39,544 nucleotides of DNA from contig JANRKF010000025.1 in NCBI GenBank assembly GCA_033763575.1, forward strand, positions 1 through 39,544, written 5' to 3'. Positions within the stretch are counted from its first letter, which is position 1; each line of letters begins with the position of its first letter. Source of the stretch: JANRKF01 sp033763575. Its GTDB lineage: Bacteria > Pseudomonadota > Alphaproteobacteria > Rickettsiales > SXRF01. Made by a program: the position numbers and the translations under genes. The notes under the pieces were generated by a model that was not told where the DNA came from, did no database searches, and was given only the letters and a program-made list of their open reading frames with translations. Of this stretch, positions 6,470-13,867 are shown piece by piece.

Positions 6470-7024
6470 TTAGGATGGAACGTGGGGTTCTAGAATATCG
6501 CGCATGGCAATCAGCTCTTGGCGAATCACCATCAGCTGGTTGCGCTGCTTATCGGTTAAGCCTTTGGCTTGCGCATCGCTTTTAGCAAGCACGGGGGCGG
6601 CTTTCTTTTCTGGTGCTGCCACCACCACGGGACGCGCAGGTTGGGTGAGTGCTTTTTTTGCGCCCTTAATAGTGTAGCCTTCTTTATAGAGCAGGCTGTG
6701 CACTTTGGTCAGCGCATCGACATCTTCCGGACGGTAATAACGACGACCGCCACGCATTTTAAGCGGCTTGATTTGGCTGAAACGGCTTTCCCAGAAACGC
6801 AACACATGCTGCGGCACACCTAAAAACGACGCCACCTCACTGATAGTGCGGAAGGCGCTGGGCGCTTTATCTTCATGATCTTCCGGCATATCCGATTCAG
6901 ATTCCACGACCGTGGGTTCTCCGATCATTTGCGCTTCGAGTTGGGGTTTTATTTTTTTGTCTTCAGAAGGCTTAGGGGCAACTAGCGGCAATTCGTTTCC
7001 GAGAAGATCCAGCTGTTGCACCAT
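6470..7024 (-). CDS. MerR-family transcriptional regulator
   Basis: 184 aa. After an acidic, probably disordered N-terminal region (residues 1-57), a MerR DNA-binding domain follows: FRTISEVASFLGVPQHVLRFWESRFSQIKP, then GGRRYYRPEDVDALTKVHSLLYKEGYTIKGAKKAL (about residues 58-126). The C-terminus is a basic linker and a short helix. It lies 41 bases after ihfA on the same strand, the arrangement found in many Alphaproteobacteria. No Cys-based effector site is seen, so its signal is unknown. Confidence 0.87.
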   Translation of the reverse strand: MVQQLDLLGNELPLVAPKPSEDKKIKPQLEAQMIGEPTVVESESDMPEDHEDKAPSAFRTISEVASFLGVPQHVLRFWESRFSQIKPLKMRGGRRYYRPEDVDALTKVHSLLYKEGYTIKGAKKALTQPARPVVVAAPEKKAAPVLAKSDAQAKGLTDKQRNQLMVIRQELIAMRDILEPHVPS

Positions 7025-7065
7025 GACTACCCCTCACCTAATAGATTGCGATAACCCGCAATGAC

Positions 7066-7377
7066 TTATGCGTTCGGTTTTTTTCCGAGCATCGAGTTGA
7101 CTTTGCTTTTCAGCAAGTTCGATGCGTTGAATGACAGAACGCGGCGTGATGTAATCGGCACTTCGACGCCCGTTTTTGGATTGCGGCCCATGCGCTGTTT
7201 TTTGCTGCGCAGGTTAAAGGTGCCAAATGACGAAAGCTTGACCGAATCACCCTGTTCTAAGCTCACGCAGACTTCTTCGATTACAGAGTCCACCAGCGAG
7301 TTACATTCCTGAAGAGAAAGCCCAATTTGCTTATACACTTCAGCACTCAGATCGGCACGTGTCAGGGTTTTGGTCAT
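7066..7377 (-). CDS. ihfA: Integration host factor subunit alpha
   Basis: 103 aa, the normal length. MTKTLTRADLSAEVY starts the HU/IHF fold; VKLSSFGTFNLRSKKQRMGRNPKTG carries the conserved body and the RNPKTG tip of the DNA-bending arm; VEVPITSRRVLSFNAS completes the arm. It forms a heterodimer with IhfB and bends DNA at specific sites. IHF commonly assists sigma-54 promoters, which is relevant to the promoter at 19.7 kb. It follows fabH with a gap of 78 bases. Confidence 0.93.
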   Translation of the reverse strand: MTKTLTRADLSAEVYKQIGLSLQECNSLVDSVIEEVCVSLEQGDSVKLSSFGTFNLRSKKQRMGRNPKTGVEVPITSRRVLSFNASNLLKSKVNSMLGKKPNA

Positions 7378-7455
7378 ATGATTCTCTTTGTGGTTAAATA
7401 GGACTTATCTATCCTGTTTACCGCATTTTCAGAAGAAATTCAAGTGGCTAGTAGC

Positions 7456-8424
7456 TTACCAGCGAAGAATCACGCATCCCCAAGTCAGTCCAGCCCCCAA
7501 AGCGGGGCAGGCAATCAGCTGGCCAGGCTGCAAACGCCCGTCTTGCGCGGCCTGGTATAAAGCCAGGGGAATCGAGGCGGCCGAGGTATTAGCATGCTTC
7601 TGCACGGTGGAAATCACCCGTTCGGGCGCAACCGCCAATTTTTGGCCAACACCGGCTAAAATACGCAGGTTTGCCTGGTGCGGAACCAACCAATCAATTG
7701 ATTCTAAAGGTAAATTGATAGATTTTAACCCTTCAACCACCGCTTCAGGCATGCGGGTGACGGCATTTCGGTAGATTTCTTTGCCCGACATGAATAAAAA
7801 GCCGGATTTTTGTGTAGATGATACCCCACCGCTGGTGCCTAACAATTCGGTTTGGCCGTCGGAGCGAATGCCACAATATAAGACGCCGCGATCATCACTG
7901 CTGCCTTTTTGCTCCTGCGCTTCGAGCACTAAAGCTGCCGCGCCATCGCCAAATAAGATGCAGGTGCCGCGATCATTCCAATCGAGAATGCGCGAATAGG
8001 TTTCGGCCCCAATCAATAAAATGCGTTTGGCTTGTCCGGAGACAATCAAGCTATTGGCCACCGTCATCGCATAGACAAAACCGCTGCAAGCAGCATTCAC
8101 ATCAAAAGCCGCAGCATTCACTGCGCCGATCATGCGCTGCACTTTGGTTGCCGTTGCCGGCATAGTGTCATCAGGTGTCGTGGTTGCAAGTATCACCATA
8201 TCAATGGAGTCTGCACTAACGCCAGCATTGGCGAGCGCTTGCTTGCCCGCTTGCGCGGCAAGATCGGAGGTGAGTTGTCCGTCGGCGGCGATATGGCGTT
8301 GTTCGATACCGGTGCGCGAGACAATCCAGTCATGCGAGGTATCGACGGTTTTTTCTAAATCAGCGTTGGTGACAATCCGTTCGGGAAGCGCAGCGCCTAC
8401 GCCCATGATAACGGCACGACGCAT
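7456..8424 (-). CDS. fabH: 3-oxoacyl-[ACP] synthase III
   Basis: 322 aa, full length. FabH condenses acetyl-CoA (or another acyl-CoA) with malonyl-ACP to start fatty-acid synthesis. The catalytic triad is visible: Cys113 in NAACSGF, His249 in VPHQANLRI and Asn279 in KHANTSAAS. The GFDGAAALVLE-like stretch appears as LFGDGAAALVLE, and the C-terminal GAGLTWGCVILRW is typical. The start overlaps the plsX stop by one base, indicating coupled expression from the rpmF-plsX-fabH operon. Confidence 0.95.
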   Translation of the reverse strand: MRRAVIMGVGAALPERIVTNADLEKTVDTSHDWIVSRTGIEQRHIAADGQLTSDLAAQAGKQALANAGVSADSIDMVILATTTPDDTMPATATKVQRMIGAVNAAAFDVNAACSGFVYAMTVANSLIVSGQAKRILLIGAETYSRILDWNDRGTCILFGDGAAALVLEAQEQKGSSDDRGVLYCGIRSDGQTELLGTSGGVSSTQKSGFLFMSGKEIYRNAVTRMPEAVVEGLKSINLPLESIDWLVPHQANLRILAGVGQKLAVAPERVISTVQKHANTSAASIPLALYQAAQDGRLQPGQLIACPALGAGLTWGCVILRW

Positions 8425-9527
8425 CAGACAGTGCCTTTGACGCTATCGGCAGCTGCCATCGATGCAGCCGCTGCATCACGCTGTTCTGCTGTGATCAGTT
8501 GCGGCAGCGGTGAGCGCTGAATTTCTTGGGTGATACGCGTGTTAATATTATGCGCCACCAATTCGATCGCAACGCTAATGGCATTGCAAAAACTATAGGC
8601 ATCGGCTCCGCCATGGCTTTTCACCGATATACCGTTGAGACCTAGGAACATGGCACCGTTGCGTTTGCGGTCATCGAGTTTGTCACGCACGCCTTTGAGC
8701 GCGCTCGATGCCATCACGCCGCCTACCTGCGCCAGCACCGAACTGGAAAAACCATCTTTCAAATAGGTGCGGATCAAACGCGCTGCGCCTTCGGCCGTTT
8801 TAAGCGCGATGTTGCCGGTAAAGCCATCAGTCACCACCACATCCACCGTGCCTTCGGCAATATCATTGCCTTCAATGAAGCCGTGGAAATTTAAATCGCG
8901 CGCATTGAATTTAATCAGGTCGCGCGCTTGTTTTACTTCTTCGCGGCCTTTGAGTTCTTCGGCGCCGACATTGAGCAAACCGATTTTTGGACGGTTCAAG
9001 CCCAGCACCGCGCGCGCAAACGCATCGCCCATAATGGCAAAGCGGAATAAATCCTGCGCGTCGGATTCGACGTTCGCACCCAAATCAAGCATCACGCACT
9101 CACCGCGCAGCGTAGGAAAGAGCGCCGCAATCGCCGGACGCGATACGCCAGGCAGTGTGCGCAAAATCAATTTAGACATCGCCATGAGTGCTCCGGTATT
9201 GCCACCGGACACCACCGCACAGGAACGTTCTTTGCTCACCGATTCAATGGCAAGCCACATGCTTGATTCACGGCCGCGGCGCACCGCAACGGAGGGTTTA
9301 TCGTCGCCAGCCACCTTTTGTTCGGTGTGCACGACTTCGCAGGCATTTTTCAGTTGTGGGTGTTGCTCCAGCAGCGGTTCCAGCAAATAGCGATTGCCAA
9401 AAATCAAAAAGCGGCTGCCAGGATGGCGCACGAGCGCAAGGGCTGCGCCGCGGATAACGGATGCCGGGGCATGGTCGCCGCCCATGGCATCCAGTGCGAT
9501 CGGTAGTTGCAATTTAGCAGAAGCCAT
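8424..9527 (-). CDS. plsX: Phosphate acyltransferase PlsX
   Basis: 367 aa. PlsX makes acyl-phosphate from acyl-ACP, the first committed step toward phosphatidic acid in the PlsX/PlsY route. IALDAMGGDHAP at residues 11-22 is the family signature; VVSGGNTGALMA and VVTDGFTGNIALKTAEG are further conserved loops. It acts as a soluble or membrane-peripheral enzyme. It lies between rpmF (11-base gap) and fabH (one-base overlap), the classic order in bacteria. Confidence 0.95.
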   Translation of the reverse strand: MASAKLQLPIALDAMGGDHAPASVIRGAALALVRHPGSRFLIFGNRYLLEPLLEQHPQLKNACEVVHTEQKVAGDDKPSVAVRRGRESSMWLAIESVSKERSCAVVSGGNTGALMAMSKLILRTLPGVSRPAIAALFPTLRGECVMLDLGANVESDAQDLFRFAIMGDAFARAVLGLNRPKIGLLNVGAEELKGREEVKQARDLIKFNARDLNFHGFIEGNDIAEGTVDVVVTDGFTGNIALKTAEGAARLIRTYLKDGFSSSVLAQVGGVMASSALKGVRDKLDDRKRNGAMFLGLNGISVKSHGGADAYSFCNAISVAIELVAHNINTRITQEIQRSPLPQLITAEQRDAAAASMAAADSVKGTV

Positions 9528-9538
9528 GGGAAATGGCC

Positions 9539-9721
9539 TTAGACGTTGACCTTATCTGTCGTCACTTGACGGCCATTGTAATAGCCATCTTTTGAAACGT
9601 GGTGTGGACGTTTCAATTCGCCAGTGGTTTTGTCTTCCACAACGGTTGTTTTGTCCAACGCATGGTGCGAACGGCGCATGTCGCGTCTGGATTTGCTTGT
9701 TTTCTTCTTAGGTACAGCCAT
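9539..9721 (-). CDS. rpmF: 50S ribosomal protein L32
   Basis: 60 aa. MAVPKKKTSKSRRDMRRSHHAL is a diagnostic N-terminus of L32. The Cys pairs of zinc-binding L32 forms are absent, so this is the zinc-independent type, as is usual in Alphaproteobacteria. It is the first gene of the rpmF-plsX-fabH operon. Confidence 0.95.
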   Translation of the reverse strand: MAVPKKKTSKSRRDMRRSHHALDKTTVVEDKTTGELKRPHHVSKDGYYNGRQVTTDKVNV

Positions 9722-9896
9722 GTTCGTTACTCTTAAAATGTGGTGCTTTTGTAAGCAAGGGTGAGATTTCTATATCAAAATTGCGCTTTTGGGAACGGTT
9801 TTTTTATGTCATGGTAAACAATGGGTTATAATAAGAACAGCAAACAGACCATACCACATACAAAGAGCCAATAAAACAAATAAAAAACAACAGGAT

Positions 9897-10376
9897 ATGC
9901 AGGAATTCATTCTTACAGGCTTATTAGGCGTATTGTTAATTGCCACCTGCTGTCTCATCATTTACGAAGCATCTCGTCAATGTTGGGCAAGACTGCCTAA
10001 CCTCACCTGCCCTCCACACCTGCGAGTACTGGCTGTGGTTGGCAGTATGTTCGTTGTACATATCATCAATATCTGGCTTTTTGGCTTCATCTATTTTCTC
10101 CTATGTTACTTTGACCTTGGTTCTCTAAGAGGCATAGCAGTGGACAGCAACCAACATCCTGACATATTTAACTGCCTATATTTTTCAGCGGTCATATATA
10201 GTACGTTGGGCCTAGGCGACATCATACCAGAACGCGCGTTACGTATGATTACAGCTGCGGAAGCACTGACGGGATTCATGTTGATTGGGTGGACAGTGTC
10301 TTTTACCTACCTCGCCATGCAACGTTTCTGGGAGCTGCCACATACCCTCAATAGAAAGGACCCGCCCAAAACATGA
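9897..10376 (+). CDS. Two-helix potassium-channel-like protein
   Basis: 159 aa from ATG 9897; the open frame extends to 9789, but the upstream part looks untranslated. An N-terminal hydrophobic helix (FILTGLLGVLLIATCCLIIYEA), a second one (LAVVGSMFVVHIINIWLFGFIYFLLCY), a pore-loop region with FSAVIYSTLGLGDIIP and a final helix (ALTGFMLIGWTVSFTYLAM). TLGLGD fits the K+ selectivity-filter pattern T-x-G-[YFL]-G-D with Leu in place of the usual Tyr. It overlaps the next gene by four bases (ATGA). The ribosome binding site (AGGAT) is weak and close. Confidence 0.78.
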   Translation: MQEFILTGLLGVLLIATCCLIIYEASRQCWARLPNLTCPPHLRVLAVVGSMFVVHIINIWLFGFIYFLLCYFDLGSLRGIAVDSNQHPDIFNCLYFSAVIYSTLGLGDIIPERALRMITAAEALTGFMLIGWTVSFTYLAMQRFWELPHTLNRKDPPKT

Positions 10377-11017
10377 AACACTTCCGCTTACGGCTTGAAT
10401 GTTTTTTACTATTTATCGTGCTACCTGCTGCTATTGCCTACATCCGGCCGGACAAATGGTTATTGATGGTTTTAATTGGCGTCATGCTGTGCATGTTGGC
10501 GGGATTATCTAAATATTACGACTATAATTTCAAGCACGACTGGAACGCATCAGCGCTCAACTGGTATCATCTATCACCTGTTTTGAGGCGTTTTATTCCC
10601 TTCTCTTTCGCGCTATTGGCCTTTGCGGTGTATAATGTACCGGAGCGTGTGTTCCAGCTGCCGCTGGAACGGCCCGTGTTATGGGTGCAGATTATGGTGC
10701 TCTACCCTATTTTATCGGTATTGCCGCAAGAGATTATTTTCCGCAGCTTTTTCTTCCGCCGCTATGCCTGGCTCTTTAAGCCACGCACGCTGATCATTGT
10801 TAATGCCGTGCTATTTGGCTGGCTGCATATTATTTTCAGCAACTGGGTGGCCGTGATTTTTAGTGCTATCGGCGGCTATTTATTCGCTGACACCTATCGC
10901 AGCTCGCGCTCACTAGCGATCGTGTGTGTGGAACATGCGCTTTATGGCTGTTTTATTTTCACCATCGGCATGGGCTATTATTTCTATCACGGGATGGGCC
11001 ATCAGCACGGCCTATAA
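10373..11017 (+). CDS. CPBP-family intramembrane metalloprotease
   Basis: 214 aa with about six to seven hydrophobic helices. CPBP (CAAX protease/bacteriocin-processing) motifs are present in order: QEIIFRSFFFRR around residue 119 (the family usually has EExxxR, here QE), LFGWLHI near residue 150 and EHALYG near residue 186. The Gln in place of the first Glu is a known kind of variation, but activity is uncertain. It starts inside the end of the channel gene, so the two proteins are probably made together. Confidence 0.82.
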   Translation: MKHFRLRLECFLLFIVLPAAIAYIRPDKWLLMVLIGVMLCMLAGLSKYYDYNFKHDWNASALNWYHLSPVLRRFIPFSFALLAFAVYNVPERVFQLPLERPVLWVQIMVLYPILSVLPQEIIFRSFFFRRYAWLFKPRTLIIVNAVLFGWLHIIFSNWVAVIFSAIGGYLFADTYRSSRSLAIVCVEHALYGCFIFTIGMGYYFYHGMGHQHGL

Positions 11018-11057
11018 GCCCGCAGACATTCCAAAAGATTTTTGAGCGAAAATGGTT

Positions 11058-11163
11058 AAAGCGTTTTCGCTTTAGTTCTGCACGAGGCAGCCGAGGCGAG
11101 ACGCGCGCAACGTATAATAATACGTGAGCACGTCGAGACCGAAGGATAACAATGTGCAGGGCT
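11058..11163. repeat. Composite palindromic intergenic element
   Basis: Several nested inverted repeats fill this stretch: AAAGCG-TTTT-CGCTTT (11058-11073); outer arms AGTTCTGCAC (11074-11083) and GTGCAGGGCT (11154-11163), which pair over most bases; and a central ACGTATAATAATACGT (11110-11125). No frame codes here. Together with 15987-16053 it suggests a dispersed palindromic repeat family. Confidence 0.6.
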
Positions 11164-11178
11164 AAATGGGAAATGCTT

Positions 11179-11634
11179 TTAGTGCATTAGGTTGGCGCCG
11201 GGATCAACCGGCTTTTGCGCATATTCAAATAAAGAACGCCCTTTGAGGGCTTCATGCAGCCGGTTTTCGGGCGATTTGGTGTGGCAATCGCAATCACCTT
11301 GATGCATTTCAGGCTTGCTATCGCTTTGCGGCGGCAATAGCACCACTTCGGGCCCCATCTTGCTGCGCTCGGCTTCCAGCTCGCGTGCGCGGCCATCGGT
11401 TTTCCAGGCTTTGAACGCATCCATGATGCTGCCCACCGTCAGCGCCGTTGAAAGTGCCGATAGAATAAAACTGCCGGCGCCTTTGCCGCGATTCCAAATA
11501 TCGATGATCAGTGACGTCGTAAGCAGCATTAAGCTGCGATGGGTTTGCTTGTTGGCTTGCGCGCGCAGATGGGCCGCCTGCTTATCCAGCTGCTCGCGTT
11601 CCAAATCCTGTGTGGTTTCGTATATTTTGGCCAT
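11179..11634 (-). CDS. Hypothetical membrane-associated protein, 151 aa
   Basis: The family is not recognised. A charged coiled-coil-like N-terminus (DLEREQLDKQAAHLRAQANKQ) leads to two weak hydrophobic segments (SLMLLTTSLIIDIW and AGSFILSALSTALTVGSIMDAF), then a charged tail with a DCDCH motif. It shares strand, size and layout (charged N-terminus, two hydrophobic stretches, charged C-terminus) with the gene at 11720, so the two may be functionally related or distant paralogues. Confidence 0.5.
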   Translation of the reverse strand: MAKIYETTQDLEREQLDKQAAHLRAQANKQTHRSLMLLTTSLIIDIWNRGKGAGSFILSALSTALTVGSIMDAFKAWKTDGRARELEAERSKMGPEVVLLPPQSDSKPEMHQGDCDCHTKSPENRLHEALKGRSLFEYAQKPVDPGANLMH

Positions 11635-11719
11635 ACATTACTATAGCGCGTTGGCGTTAGTGAGTCTTGTGAAGTTTTGATTACAGATTACACAAATTAG
11701 ACGTAAAAAAACAAGATGG

Positions 11720-12100
11720 CTAGCGATGCGTGCCATGCGCAATTGCGTCCTCGCGCACACGCACAGCCCAGCTTTTTTTCTCTTGTTGCCGTTGAAATTC
11801 TTTTTCTTTGCGCTGGGTTTCTTCGATCTGGTCAGCATGCGAATGCTTATAGGCGCCATAGGCTAAGGCGCAAACCGCAGCCGAGGCCGTACCGAGTAAA
11901 ATCGCCTTGCCGGTTTTGGATTTGGGCAAATCAACATTCCACAGCAGCATATCAGCGCCGAATGTCTCTAAAAATGCCAAAGCCCCCGCACCAAGCGCGC
12001 CCACCACCGAATAGGCCCTACCTTCGCCACGTAGGCGGGCCACCTCTTTTTCTTTGGCGCGATCGCTAGTCTGTTCGTCGCTCTTTTGTTGCTGGCTCAT
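11720..12100 (-). CDS. Hypothetical membrane protein, 126 aa
   Basis: An N-terminal charged region (residues 1-27), two hydrophobic segments (YSVVGALGAGALAFLETFGADMLLW and AILLGTASAAVCALAYGAY) and a charged C-terminal helix (DQIEETQRKEKEFQRQQEKK). No family is recognised. The start lies 35 bases inside the end of the HTH gene and no ribosome binding site is visible, so translation probably depends on coupling to that gene. Confidence 0.5.
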   Translation of the reverse strand: MSQQQKSDEQTSDRAKEKEVARLRGEGRAYSVVGALGAGALAFLETFGADMLLWNVDLPKSKTGKAILLGTASAAVCALAYGAYKHSHADQIEETQRKEKEFQRQQEKKSWAVRVREDAIAHGTHR

Positions 12101-12509
12101 GGATTAATTCTAGCATAGGCGCCCCGGCTGTGCGTGAAGATTCCATGACAGTTTCCGCCTCACTCTCCGCTGTAGGCAGCAGGGGCTTACTACCTAGAAC
12201 CTGTTGACATCCCATGATTTTTAGCAATTCCATCGCTAGTGCTGCGCGGCGCGGTTCCACGTCGCTCACCCTAAGCCCACGACTAATCAGGGAGATGGCG
12301 TCATAGGCCAGGTTCTGCAGCCGCTGCGATAAATCATCGCGCATGGTTTGCAGCGCCAACTCATAGGCTTCTTGAAAGGCCGGCTGTTTTTTCCAGCGCG
12401 ACAACGTCTCGCGGCGCAGGTGTAAAATCGCTGCGATTTCTTTTTGCGTGCGCCCCTCCACGAGTAGATGCACGGCACGCAATTGTTTGCTTTTAAGGGA
12501 TGATGGCAT
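12066..12509 (-). CDS. HTH protein, phage terminase small subunit-like
   Basis: 147 aa. The N-terminus SKQLRAVHLLVEGRTQKEIAAILHLRRETLSRWKKQPAFQEAYE (split here only for naming) holds a resolvase/terminase-type helix-turn-helix at about residues 20-42, followed by a long helix. This is the layout of small-terminase-like HTH proteins found both in prophages and as stand-alone regulators. GAGGAAA precedes the ATG. Three TTACGC half-sites lie within 45 bases upstream, suggesting autoregulation. No other phage genes are nearby, so a regulatory role is more likely. Confidence 0.65.
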   Translation of the reverse strand: MPSSLKSKQLRAVHLLVEGRTQKEIAAILHLRRETLSRWKKQPAFQEAYELALQTMRDDLSQRLQNLAYDAISLISRGLRVSDVEPRRAALAMELLKIMGCQQVLGSKPLLPTAESEAETVMESSRTAGAPMLELIHEPATKERRTD

Positions 12510-12525
12510 GGTGTTTCCTCAATTC

Positions 12526-12549
12526 TTACGCAGCGTAAAATAGTTACGC
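12526..12549. promoter_or_regulatory. Operator-like repeats upstream of the HTH gene
   Basis: Three six-base half-sites alternate in orientation: TTACGC (12526-12531), GCGTAA (12533-12538) and TTACGC (12544-12549). They form two overlapping inverted repeats and lie 16-40 bases upstream of the HTH start on the minus strand, a natural place for an autoregulatory operator. Confidence 0.45.
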
Positions 12550-12568
12550 GCGGCCTGTAAGAGGAAAA

Positions 12569-13450
12569 TTATGCCACCGCTTTTCCGACCATTTTTCTGG
12601 CCTGTTCTAGGGCATTTAGCACGTAACTAGCAACTTTATCAGCAGGTAGCCTGCCCAGCTCACTATTGGTAAAGCCTTTGGTATTCGTCACTTCCAACAT
12701 CTGATCCGATTTACCGGGCCGTTTGATTGCAATGAAATCAGGCAATTTTACTTTATGGATTGATTCGGGAGGCAGATTTGTATCCTTCAATTCCACTTCC
12801 GCCAATTTCAGTCCACCAAATCGTGAGTCGTCATATTCATCGATGGTCCACTCCACATGCGGATCGCTTTGTGCGTCGTTGCGCTTGAGGTATTTGCGCG
12901 TTTTGCTAATGGAATGGCTGCATATCTGATCCAGAATGAGCCGCGCATGCTCCACCGGTATGTCATATTCAAATTCCGGCCGGTCAATCACCTCTTTATC
13001 TTTAGCGCGCGGGCCTTTAATGCAAAGCTGTGCACGCGTAGCACCGCTTGCTTTATTTTGGCTGATGCGTACTCGCACCGTGCAGTCACGACTCAAATCC
13101 GCTTGATTGGTCATCTCGGTGTTGGCGGCTGCATCTGCCGTAAGGTCGGCGGCAAAGCGTATTTTTTCTTTACCGGAAGAACATAATTGGTCGTGGATTT
13201 GTTTAATCTCATCACCGGCAGGCACACGGTAATAAAACTCGACCCGCTCGCCATTGCGATCTCGGCCCTTCAAGGTAAGTGAGGCGCTATCTTTTCCGCC
13301 GCTGGTCGATTCGCTCATGCGCACACGCACGCTGCAATCGCTGCTTAGCGTAATATAGCCTTGCTCCAATGCTTCGGTACGACGCGCGTCTATCCTGCTG
13401 TCATACTTATTATTCAGCACGATAAATTTGCGTTCGACTTCGGTTCCCAT
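12569..13450 (-). CDS. CYTH-domain protein with internal duplication
   Basis: 293 aa. The N-terminal EVERK (Glu4, Glu6, Lys8) is the ExExK metal/triphosphate signature of CYTH (class IV adenylate cyclase / triphosphatase) proteins. The strand motifs occur twice. First come SDCSVRVRMS, LTLKG, RVEFYYRVP, HDQLCSSGKEKIRF at about 38-99; then SRDCTVRVRIS, LCIKG, RPEFEYDIP, LDQICSHSISKTRKY at about 119-188. The domain then closes with VEWTIDEYDDSRFGGLKLAEVEL. A C-terminal extension of about 70 residues follows. Single-domain relatives are about 150-200 aa. Substrate is unknown: inorganic triphosphate, thiamine triphosphate or ATP are family options. Confidence 0.8.
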   Translation of the reverse strand: MGTEVERKFIVLNNKYDSRIDARRTEALEQGYITLSSDCSVRVRMSESTSGGKDSASLTLKGRDRNGERVEFYYRVPAGDEIKQIHDQLCSSGKEKIRFAADLTADAAANTEMTNQADLSRDCTVRVRISQNKASGATRAQLCIKGPRAKDKEVIDRPEFEYDIPVEHARLILDQICSHSISKTRKYLKRNDAQSDPHVEWTIDEYDDSRFGGLKLAEVELKDTNLPPESIHKVKLPDFIAIKRPGKSDQMLEVTNTKGFTNSELGRLPADKVASYVLNALEQARKMVGKAVA

Positions 13451-13531
13451 GCGTTATCCGTACCTATGCGTTCAGTTAACAATAGTTAACACAGCACGGG
13501 GCGCACGACAAGTAAGATTAGGCGCTTTGGC

Positions 13532-13684
13532 TTATTGAGCGCTAGATGCGTCAGCATGTACGCTAACGTCAGCTGCCGCTGGTTTAAGTGCAAAATGGCC
13601 AACCACGACAGGCAGCGCCAAAAGCACAACCAAGCCCACGAGCATCCAGTAGCCACCATTGCTATGCGTTTGAGTAGATTTCAT
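13532..13684 (-). CDS. Small single-span membrane peptide, 50 aa
   Basis: The ATG at 13684 is preceded by GGGAGAAG with good spacing. The peptide has a short polar start (MKSTQTHSNGG), one membrane helix (YWMLVGLVVLLALPVVVGHF, about residues 13-32) and an Ala/Asp/Ser-rich tail ending at TAA 13532-13534. Upstream lies a near-consensus sigma-70 promoter and, in the leader, a perfect palindrome. Family unknown. It was found by reading the gap between the CYTH gene and the terminator at 13812. Confidence 0.72.
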   Translation of the reverse strand: MKSTQTHSNGGYWMLVGLVVLLALPVVVGHFALKPAAADVSVHADASSAQ

Positions 13685-13741
13685 ATGCTTCTCCCTACAG
13701 TTAAATGAATGTCTGGAGTAAGCGCCTTGCGAATAGAACTG

Positions 13742-13757
13742 AAGCGGTTGACCGCTT
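13742..13757. promoter_or_regulatory. Palindrome in the 5' leader of the 50-aa gene
   Basis: AAGCGGT-TG-ACCGCTT is a perfect 7-bp inverted repeat about 10-25 bases downstream of the predicted start of transcription. It could be a repressor operator or an RNA hairpin. Confidence 0.5.
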
Positions 13758-13773
13758 TCTTATTGATAAGCCA

Positions 13774-13802
13774 AGCATATGCATGGATGCATAAGCTGTC
13801 AA
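13774..13802 (-). promoter_or_regulatory. Sigma-70 promoter of the 50-aa membrane peptide
   Basis: On the minus strand, TTGACA (13797-13802), a 17-base spacer and TATGCT (13774-13779). The -35 is perfect and the -10 matches four of six. It reads into the gene starting at 13684. Confidence 0.75.
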
Positions 13803-13811
13803 TGTTGTAGT

Positions 13812-13857
13812 GCACAAAAGAAAACCTCGTCCAATGGGACGAGGTTTTCTTTTGTGC
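13812..13857. terminator. Strong terminator with perfect 21-bp stem
   Basis: The arms 13812-13832 and 13837-13857 are fully complementary around the loop AATG. The core is CCTCGTCC/GGACGAGG, flanked by A and T tracts. It lies directly after the stop codon (13868) of the minus-strand gene and can end transcription in either direction. Confidence 0.9.
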
Positions 13858-13867
13858 TATTCATGGA

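Noticed and set aside
12066..12509. Prophage call based on the small-terminase-like HTH gene
   Set aside because: No large terminase, portal, capsid, integrase or lysis gene is nearby.
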